A DNA stretch of 11,439 nucleotides from CAZBEA01 sp964519355 (lineage in GTDB: Bacteria; Patescibacteriota; Microgenomatia; Levybacterales; GWA1-39-11): positions 1-11,439 of the forward strand of contig CAZFJW010000043.1 in the NCBI GenBank assembly GCA_964519355.1, given 5' to 3'. Below are positions 6,788 through 11,439 of this stretch, piece by piece. Below the pieces are notes generated by a model that worked only from the letters and a program-made list of their open reading frames with translations, made no database searches and was not told the origin of the DNA. Position 1 is the first letter of the stretch. Every line of letters starts with the position of its first letter. A program made the position numbers and the translations under genes.

Positions 6788-7966
6788 ATGAGCCAAATTC
6801 AAGAAATAATAACCCGAGGCGTCGTAACAATTTTGCCAAACAAGGAAAGTCTTGAAAAAAAACTTACAGATGGAAAAATAACTATCTATTTAGGCATTGA
6901 TCCGACAGCAACTCAAATCCACTTGGGCCATGCTGTGCTTTTACGAAAACTTAGGAAATTTTCTGAGATGGGACACAGAGTTATTTTTCTCATTGGAGAT
7001 TTCACAGCTCTTATTGGAGATACTTCTGATAAAGACACTGAACGCCCAGTTCTTACAAAGGAAGAAATTCAAAATAATTTTCAAACCTACAAATCACAGG
7101 CTGAAAAAATTTTGGATTTTGAAAAAATCGAGATCAGAAATAATAGTGAATGGCTTGGGACTCTAACATTTGAAGATATTATAAAGCTTACTCAGCATTT
7201 CTCTGTCGGAGATTTTGTATCACGTGAACTTATTAAAAAACGAATGGAGCAGGGAAAAAGAGTAGGGCTTCACGAAATTTTATATCCAGTAATGCAAGGG
7301 TACGACAGCATGATTCTTGAAGCTGATCTTCAAATTGGCGGCAGTGATCAAATTTTCAATATGCAGGCAGGACGAACACTGCAAAAAGATATAAAAGGAA
7401 GAGAGTCCTTTGTCCTTACGACTGAATTTTTAGAAGGAACTGACGGACGGAAAATGAGCAAATCATGGGGCAATGCTATATGGCTTAATGACTCCCCAAA
7501 TGACATTTTTGGGAAAGTAATGTCATTAAAAGACGAACTTATCATTCGATATTTTCTCCTTGCAACAGATGTGGAAATGACTGAAATAGAGATGATGCAG
7601 AAAAGACTTGAAGAGGGTGAGAATCCGATGAATCTTAAAAAAGAACTGGCTCGAAGAATTGTACAGGAGCTCCATTCTGAGGAAGAGGCCATAAAAGCTG
7701 CAGATTTTTTTGAGACTGCATTCCAGAAAAATGAGATTCCTGAGAATATCCCTTCCATTTCAGGAACTTTTACTGGGGAACTTCTAGCTTCCAAATTGAT
7801 TGAGCATGGAATTATTCAAAGCAAAAGTGAATTTACAAGGCTTATCGAACAAGGAGGAGTGTCAATAAACGGCGAAAAAGTTTCTGATAATTTTGCTACA
7901 ATAAATTCCGGGAAATCTCTGATACGAATAGGCAAACATAGATTTTTTGAAATTCAGTCAGATTAA
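6788..7966 (+). CDS. tyrS: Tyrosyl-tRNA synthetase
   Basis: This class I synthetase charges tRNA-Tyr. The 392-aa protein starts MSQIQEIITRGVV and has a Rossmann catalytic domain with the HIGH motif as HLGH (45-48, in GIDPTATQIHLGHAVLL), GSDQIFNMQAGR (185-196, Tyr/ATP pocket) and the KMSKS loop (222-226). A C-terminal S4 RNA-binding domain (about 330-390, LIEQGGVSINGEKV) follows. HLGH together with an intact KMSKS suggests the TyrZ-like bacterial branch rather than the E. coli type; this is from memory of the family. The frame could begin at TTG 6752, adding 12 residues, but that codon is the -35 box and the -10 box also lies upstream of 6788, so 6788 is preferred. The next reading frame starts 3 bases after the stop. 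Confidence 0.96.
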   Translation: MSQIQEIITRGVVTILPNKESLEKKLTDGKITIYLGIDPTATQIHLGHAVLLRKLRKFSEMGHRVIFLIGDFTALIGDTSDKDTERPVLTKEEIQNNFQTYKSQAEKILDFEKIEIRNNSEWLGTLTFEDIIKLTQHFSVGDFVSRELIKKRMEQGKRVGLHEILYPVMQGYDSMILEADLQIGGSDQIFNMQAGRTLQKDIKGRESFVLTTEFLEGTDGRKMSKSWGNAIWLNDSPNDIFGKVMSLKDELIIRYFLLATDVEMTEIEMMQKRLEEGENPMNLKKELARRIVQELHSEEEAIKAADFFETAFQKNEIPENIPSISGTFTGELLASKLIEHGIIQSKSEFTRLIEQGGVSINGEKVSDNFATINSGKSLIRIGKHRFFEIQSD

Positions 7967-7969
7967 AAT

Positions 7970-8071
7970 ATGGATAAATTAAGAAAGAAGGAAAAATTAC
8001 TTAAAATTTTGACAGCTGTGATACTTATTGTCATGATTCTTTCATCATTTCTGCCTTTCATTTCACTGTGA
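7970..8071 (+). CDS. 33-aa single-pass membrane microprotein, unknown function
   Basis: I do not recognise this protein. It is 33 residues: a basic, polar head (MDKLRKKEKLLK, 1-12) followed by about 21 hydrophobic residues (ILTAVILIVMILSSFLPFISL, 13-33, no charged residues) ending at the C-terminus. The form suggests a single membrane helix with its N-terminus inside by the positive-inside rule. Evidence that it is a gene is positional: its ATG is 3 bases after the tyrS stop (TAAAATATG, like the pheS/pheT junction), and its TGA overlaps the recG GTG start by four bases (GTGA, 8068-8071), a standard coupling arrangement. It fills the whole tyrS-recG gap. Against it, the length is short and a promoter-like pair for recG (8009-8037) lies within it. 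Confidence 0.6.
   Translation: MDKLRKKEKLLKILTAVILIVMILSSFLPFISL
8009..8037 (+). promoter_or_regulatory. Candidate promoter for recG
   Basis: A perfect TTGACA (8009-8014), a 17-base spacer and CATGAT (8032-8037, four of six) preceded by an extended -10 TG (8029-8030). Transcription would start near 8044 and give recG a leader of about 24 bases. It lies inside the microprotein frame, and the TTGACA is also an ordinary Leu-Thr codon pair, so it may be chance. Confidence 0.35.
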
Positions 8072-10119
8072 TCGATTTTTTTACACCCCTAACAAGTGCA
8101 GGGTTTTCTTATAAGAGATACGCAAAACGCCTGGAAAAGCTCGGTATTTTTACTCTCGCTGATCTTCTCTATCACATTCCCAGAAGATATGAAGACCTAT
8201 CTCATGTGGTATCAATTTCTGCAATAAAACCCGGGGAAATTGTCACTATTCAAGGAACAGTAGAGGAAGCAGTTATCATCCGCACACAAAAAAGACTTAC
8301 AATTCAAAAAATAAAACTAACTGATAATACGGGATCAATTGACCTGACATTTTTCAACCAGCCGTATATCATGAATGTTTTTAAAAAATCAAAAAACTTC
8401 AGCGTTTCTGGAAAAATAAGTTTTTTTAACAGAAAAATTGTACTTCAGCCAAAATCATACGAGGAAATTTTAGATGTAAATCAAACTCTTCGACACACCG
8501 GCAAACTTATTCCCGTATATCCAGAAACAGCAGGAATAAGTTCCAAATGGTTTAGAAATCGTATTTCAGAATTAATTTCTGAAATTGACAGTTTTCCCGA
8601 TATTGTGCCGCAAACAATTACAAAAACAGAAAATCTTCTCAAAATTACTGATGCGTTTTGCTCAGTTCATCTGCCAAAAGACCCTGAAGACGCAGAAAAT
8701 GGCAGAAGAAGACTTGCCTTTGATGAACTTTTTTTTACTCACCTTCAAGTGCTGCGCCGCAAAAAAGAGTGGGCAAGCAAAAAAAATGCTATAAAAATTG
8801 ACAGTGAGAAATATAAACAGGATGTTGTAGAACTCATACATTCCCTCCCGTTTGAGCTAACACCTTCGCAAAACACTGCGTTGAAAGATATTTATGAAGA
8901 TCTGGACAAAACTACTCCAATGAATAGACTTCTTGAGGGAGATGTGGGGTCGGGTAAAACAATTGTAGCTGCAATTACGATGTATGTTGCGTACAAGAAT
9001 GGATACCAATCACTTCTCATGGCTCCGACTGAAATTCTTGCACACCAGCATTATGAAACGATTTCCAAAATTCTGGAACCCTTTGGAGTCAAGATTGTAC
9101 TTGTTACTTCCTCAACAAAAAAGACCCAAACCACAAGAGATGACTTTCATATTGCAATCGGAACACATGCACTACTACACGAACGTCTCGATTTTCAAAG
9201 ACTCCAATATATTGTCATTGATGAACAGCAGCGTTTTGGAGTTGAACAAAGAACCAAACTCCGAGGAATGGGGAATAACCCGCACGTCCTTACAATGACT
9301 GCAACCCCAATTCCAAGAACAATCGCACTAACTATATATGGAGATCTTTCACTTTCTTATCTAAAAGACATGCCCAAGGGAAGAATAACTGTCAAAACAT
9401 GGCTTGTTCCACCAGAAAAAAGAGAATCAGGATATGAGTGGATAACAAAAAAAATTGACGAACGCGGAGAAAATGGCCATACGCTCAATCAAGTCTTTGT
9501 AGTATGCCCATTTATTGAGCCATCTGAAAATTTAGACACTGTCAAAGCAGCTAGTGCAGAATATGAGCGCTTAAAATCAGAGGTTTTCAAGAATCAAAAA
9601 ATAGCACTGCTTCACGGAAGAATGAAGCCGAAGGAAAAAGAAGAAATTCTTGATAGCTTTCAAAAGGGAGAAATTGACATTCTTGTAACAACGCCCGTTG
9701 TAGAGGTAGGAATTGATATCCCAGATGCCACAATAATGCTTATTGAAGACGCAGAAAGATTTGGGCTTTCCCAGCTTCACCAGCTGCGCGGAAGAGTGGG
9801 AAGACGGAATAGGGAATCATTTTGTTTTCTTTTTACCCAAAATGAGTCAGAAATAACCAAGAGAAGGCTTAAAACTCTGGAAACCATATATAATGGTGCT
9901 GAACTTGCGGAAGTTGATCTGGCACTTCGCGGACCAGGGCAAGTATATGGCACGCTTCAGCACGGAAGCACCGAGCTTTCAATTGCTTCATTTTCAGACC
10001 GCGAACTGATTGAATCCTCAAGAAAACAGGCAGAAAAAATATTTAAATCTATTTCATCCTATAAAGACTTGCAGGAACGAATGGAATCTACTATAATACA
10101 ATCTATTGCACCTGATTAA
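8068..10119 (+). CDS. recG: ATP-dependent DNA helicase RecG
   Basis: RecG is a monomeric superfamily 2 translocase that remodels stalled replication forks and Holliday junctions. The 683-aa product has an N-terminal wedge/OB region (about 1-200, with LADLLYHIPRRYED and an OB strand set near 55-135). The motor follows: Walker A GDVGSGKT (291-298), motif II DEQQRFGVEQR (385-395, where RecG usually has DEQHRFGV), motif III TATPIPRT (411-418), motif V around VEVGIDIPDA and motif VI QLRGRVGR (572-579). The C-terminal part has the RecG-type LRGPGQVYGTLQHG. Length is normal. GTG at 8068 fits the conserved N-terminus (LTSAGFSYKRYAKRLEKLGI) and overlaps the preceding microprotein stop by four bases. 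The common Gly-Val-Gly-Pro of the N-terminal region is absent. Confidence 0.96.
   Translation: MIDFFTPLTSAGFSYKRYAKRLEKLGIFTLADLLYHIPRRYEDLSHVVSISAIKPGEIVTIQGTVEEAVIIRTQKRLTIQKIKLTDNTGSIDLTFFNQPYIMNVFKKSKNFSVSGKISFFNRKIVLQPKSYEEILDVNQTLRHTGKLIPVYPETAGISSKWFRNRISELISEIDSFPDIVPQTITKTENLLKITDAFCSVHLPKDPEDAENGRRRLAFDELFFTHLQVLRRKKEWASKKNAIKIDSEKYKQDVVELIHSLPFELTPSQNTALKDIYEDLDKTTPMNRLLEGDVGSGKTIVAAITMYVAYKNGYQSLLMAPTEILAHQHYETISKILEPFGVKIVLVTSSTKKTQTTRDDFHIAIGTHALLHERLDFQRLQYIVIDEQQRFGVEQRTKLRGMGNNPHVLTMTATPIPRTIALTIYGDLSLSYLKDMPKGRITVKTWLVPPEKRESGYEWITKKIDERGENGHTLNQVFVVCPFIEPSENLDTVKAASAEYERLKSEVFKNQKIALLHGRMKPKEKEEILDSFQKGEIDILVTTPVVEVGIDIPDATIMLIEDAERFGLSQLHQLRGRVGRRNRESFCFLFTQNESEITKRRLKTLETIYNGAELAEVDLALRGPGQVYGTLQHGSTELSIASFSDRELIESSRKQAEKIFKSISSYKDLQERMESTIIQSIAPD
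10069..10097 (+). promoter_or_regulatory. Candidate promoter for rpmF-nusB-rnc
   Basis: TTGCAG (10069-10074) and TATAAT (10092-10097) with a 17-base spacer, inside the end of recG. The -10 is perfect but the -35 matches only three of six. The start would be near 10104, about 30 bases before rpmF, with an AAGGTG ribosome-binding-like stretch (10118-10123) in between. Confidence 0.4.
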
Positions 10120-10134
10120 GGTGCGCAAATTTTT

Positions 10135-10311
10135 ATGGCTCACGAACCAAAAAGAAGACATTCAACTGAAAGAAAAGGGAAAAGAAGGGCAAGTATCAAG
10201 CTTTCCTTGCCTAGTCTTTCATCATGCTCAAACTGTAAAGCGGCAATTATGCCACACACTGCATGCAGTGTGTGCGGTTATTATAAAGGGCAAAAAGTAG
10301 CGTCTCTGTAA
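10135..10311 (+). CDS. rpmF: 50S ribosomal protein L32, zinc-ribbon form
   Basis: This is a 58-aa large-subunit protein. It starts MAHEPKRRHSTERKGKRRAS, matching the L32 pattern of a basic N-terminal tail, then IKLSLPSLSSCSNC, then CSVCGYYKGQKV. Cys31, Cys34, Cys44 and Cys47 form the two CxxC pairs of the zinc ribbon, so this is the zinc-binding version. The ATG is 15 bases after recG, with AAGGTG 11 bases upstream as a possible ribosome-binding site. nusB begins 8 bases after the stop. An overlapping frame starting at 10106 has no family resemblance and is rejected. Within the gene, codons for HTACSV lie in a 22-base perfect palindrome (10253-10274). Confidence 0.93.
   Translation: MAHEPKRRHSTERKGKRRASIKLSLPSLSSCSNCKAAIMPHTACSVCGYYKGQKVASL
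10253..10274. repeat. 22-base perfect palindrome inside rpmF
   Basis: The half-site CACACACTGCA (10253-10263) is followed at once by its exact reverse complement (10264-10274). It lies in the zinc-ribbon codons of rpmF, 46 bases before nusB. In RNA it could form a hairpin of about nine pairs with a four-base loop; as DNA it is a symmetric site. No T-run follows, so it is not an intrinsic terminator. Function is unknown. Confidence 0.7.
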
Positions 10312-10319
10312 TTTGCTAT

Positions 10320-10694
10320 ATGAAAACCTCTCGGGATCCTCGCCACCAGAGAAGACAGGATATTGTTCAACAACTATATGCTTCAAGCTTTCATGCACAG
10401 CCAGCATCAGACGACAAAAAATTAACAGAAATTTTATCCAATCTTGAAGAATTAGATAATATTATTAAAACCATAGCTCCCGAATTTCCAGTGGATAAGA
10501 TAAATAGGGTAGATTTGGCAATTTTGAGACTGGGTGTATATGAATTAAAAATTGAGCAAAAGGAACCCGCAAAAGTTATAATAGATGAGGCAATTGAACT
10601 GGCAAAGGAATTCGGAGGAGATTCATCCCCTGCATTTGTAAACGGTTCGCTCGGTAAATATTTGGAAACACTACAAAACAATGAACATTCCTAA
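10320..10694 (+). CDS. nusB: Transcription antitermination factor NusB
   Basis: NusB with NusE (S10) binds boxA of nascent rRNA leaders and supports rRNA antitermination and processing. The 124-aa, all-helical protein has the N-terminal RHQRRQDIVQQLYASSF helix (9-25), then INRVDLAILRLGVYEL (about 61-76), then VIIDEAIELAKEFGGDSSPAFVNGSLG (about 85-111), all standard NusB signatures. The length is slightly short of the usual 130-140, but the fold appears complete. ATG at 10320 is 8 bases after rpmF, without a Shine-Dalgarno. The end overlaps rnc by 14 bases, so NusB and RNase III, both acting on rRNA precursors, are probably co-translated. Confidence 0.94.
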   Translation: MKTSRDPRHQRRQDIVQQLYASSFHAQPASDDKKLTEILSNLEELDNIIKTIAPEFPVDKINRVDLAILRLGVYELKIEQKEPAKVIIDEAIELAKEFGGDSSPAFVNGSLGKYLETLQNNEHS

Positions 10695-11328
10695 ATTTAA
10701 CAACGATTCTTTATTCAACCAAGTTTTTATGCACAGGTCTTACCTGAATGAAGTGCGCGAAAAAATAGAATCCAATGAAAGACTAGAATTTCTGGGTGAC
10801 AGTATTCTTTCTTTTATTGTGTCAACCTACATCTATGATAATTATCCAAACTTAAAAGAAGGAGACCTCACAAGCATGCGCTCAGTTCTTACCAACACAG
10901 AAACTCTTTATATTTTGTCAAAAGATTTAGGACTTGGGGATCACTTAAAAATGTCAAAGGGTGAGCTTGCCAGCGGAGGACGTACAAACAAAACAATTCT
11001 TGCAAATACCTATGAAGCTCTTCTTGGCGGGATTTTCTTAGATCAGGGACTTGATGCGGCACGCAATTTTGTAACCAGTACCATTCTGACAAGAATCGAT
11101 GAACTTGTTACATCACAGGGTATGAAGGATGCAAAAAGCAAGCTTCAAGAGATGACCCAAGATCAAAATAAGATGTCCCCGGTATATAAAATACTCAAAG
11201 AAGAAGGTCCAGACCACGCCAAACATTACACTGTTGGCGTATATCTAAACGACAAACTTCTTGCCGAAGGCATCGGAAAATCCAAACAAGAAGCAGAAAA
11301 AGATGCAGCTCAAAATGCATTAAAGTAA
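10681..11328 (+). CDS. rnc: Ribonuclease III
   Basis: RNase III cleaves double-stranded RNA, notably pre-rRNA stems. The 215-aa protein has an N-terminal endonuclease domain (about 5-145) with the signature NERLEFLGDS (32-41), giving Glu33, Glu36 and Asp40, and a second acidic cluster at ANTYEALLGG (108-117) with Glu112. In E. coli the second cluster is Asp114/Glu117; here the Asp is Asn109. A double-stranded RNA-binding domain follows (about 149-214, SKLQEMTQ, SPVYKILKEEGPDH, AEKDAAQNAL). The ATG at 10681 is within the end of nusB (14-base overlap), without a clear Shine-Dalgarno, and agrees with the family N-terminus (LFNQVFMHRSYLNE). A 67-base gap with a promoter separates it from rpsP. 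Confidence 0.96.
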   Translation: MNIPKFNNDSLFNQVFMHRSYLNEVREKIESNERLEFLGDSILSFIVSTYIYDNYPNLKEGDLTSMRSVLTNTETLYILSKDLGLGDHLKMSKGELASGGRTNKTILANTYEALLGGIFLDQGLDAARNFVTSTILTRIDELVTSQGMKDAKSKLQEMTQDQNKMSPVYKILKEEGPDHAKHYTVGVYLNDKLLAEGIGKSKQEAEKDAAQNALK

Positions 11329-11357
11329 AAAAATTTAGCACATTGCCAAACTCAGGA

Positions 11358-11387
11358 TTGACGCAAGGCTAAAGTCTATAGTATACT
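11358..11387 (+). promoter_or_regulatory. Promoter of rpsP, nearly leaderless
   Basis: TTGACG (11358-11363) and TATACT (11382-11387) are separated by 18 bases, each five of six to consensus. The -10 ends 8 bases before the ATG at 11396, so the leader would be 0-2 bases. The -10 lies in a 12-base palindrome (ATAGTATACTAT, 11378-11389). Confidence 0.65.
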
Positions 11388-11395
11388 ATCAATCT

Positions 11396-11439
11396 ATGTC
11401 ACTCGTAATAAGACTTACTCGAACAGGCAAGCGCGGAGA
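11396..11439 (+). CDS. rpsP: 30S ribosomal protein S16, N-terminal fragment
   Basis: Fourteen full codons are visible before the window ends: MSLVIRLTRTGKRG. This fits the S16 N-terminus, usually M-x-x-IRLxRxGxK followed by a PFYRIVVAD segment that lies outside the window. S16 is a small-subunit assembly protein. The identification rests on this short match, on the strong promoter just upstream and on position: rpsP lies some genes after rnc in B. subtilis. A wrong call is possible because so little is seen. Confidence 0.75.
   Translation, partial: MSLVIRLTRTGKRG

Noticed and set aside
7348..7794. A 148-codon frame antisense to tyrS
   Set aside because: It lies entirely opposite TyrRS; its Ser/Ile-rich composition is what the reverse of this coding sequence produces, and no start signals or family motifs are seen.
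10106..10300. A 64-codon frame overlapping rpmF
   Set aside because: It overlaps L32 in another frame, has no family resemblance, and the L32 reading has the full zinc-ribbon pattern.
10307..10320. A leaderless promoter for nusB (TGTAAT 7 bases before the ATG)
   Set aside because: Only a five-of-six -10 that overlaps the rpmF stop codon, with no -35; the 8-base gap is better explained by co-transcription.
11334..11373. TTTAGC...GCTAAA inverted repeat after rnc as a terminator
   Set aside because: Six pairs with a 28-base loop and no following T-run; it also contains the rpsP -35 box, so it is probably chance.
11378..11389. 12-base palindrome over the rpsP -10 as an operator
   Set aside because: It is made of TATA-type bases needed for the -10 itself, and short AT palindromes are frequent in this composition.
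1..11439. A mobile element, CRISPR array, toxin-antitoxin pair or defence system
   Set aside because: Every frame of useful size belongs to a recognised housekeeping gene; no direct-repeat arrays, transposase motifs or boundary repeats were seen on either strand.

Overview
The window is a compact run of bacterial housekeeping genes at low GC (roughly 38% by eye). UGA is used once as a stop (in a small gene) and never inside a recognised gene, so the code looks standard. The most likely source is a candidate-phyla-radiation (Patescibacteria) genome, perhaps of the Microgenomates group. The hints are a PheT of 651 aa lacking its usual tRNA-binding (EMAP/OB) domain, a Thr-Pro-rich tail on a class A penicillin-binding protein, very short intergenic gaps, few Shine-Dalgarno sequences, and a recG-to-rpsP gene order from which lipid-synthesis genes are missing. 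This placement is inference; a marker-gene tree would decide it.

Layout, left to right: the 3' end of thrS (1-206); infC (190-762), rpmI (740-937) and rplT (942-1286), the translation-factor and ribosomal-protein cluster; pheS (1338-2393) and pheT (2397-4352), both PheRS subunits. On the minus strand is a class A penicillin-binding protein (4354-6717), which converges on pheT with one base between stop codons. Diverging from it is a plus-strand run: tyrS (6788-7966), a previously unlisted 33-codon membrane microprotein gene (7970-8071), recG (8068-10119), rpmF (10135-10311), nusB (10320-10694) and rnc (10681-11328). rpsP begins at 11396 and runs off the end.

The genes serve translation (ThrRS, PheRS, TyrRS, IF3, L35, L20, L32, S16), rRNA transcription and processing (NusB, RNase III), fork repair (RecG) and wall synthesis (PBP). 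The left half keeps the thrS-infC-rpmI-rplT-pheS-pheT order of E. coli. The right half, recG...rnc...rpsP, looks like the B. subtilis recG-fapR-plsX-fabD-fabG-acpA-rncS-smc-ftsY-ylxM-ffh-rpsP block with the lipid and SRP genes absent.

The most interesting material is in the signals. Four genes (pheS, tyrS, the PBP gene, rpsP) have a near-consensus -10 box ending only 6-9 bases before the start codon, which predicts leaderless or nearly leaderless mRNAs. These boxes correct two start codons. Other points are the 33-aa membrane peptide joined to recG by a 4-base GTGA overlap, a 22-base perfect palindrome inside rpmF, the reduced PheT, a TTG start for infC inside thrS, and an Asp-to-Asn change at a metal-ligand position in RNase III. 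I see no tRNA or rRNA gene, mobile element, CRISPR array, riboswitch or clear intrinsic terminator. No stretch over 300 bases lacks a gene. I found no dedicated novel multi-gene system.
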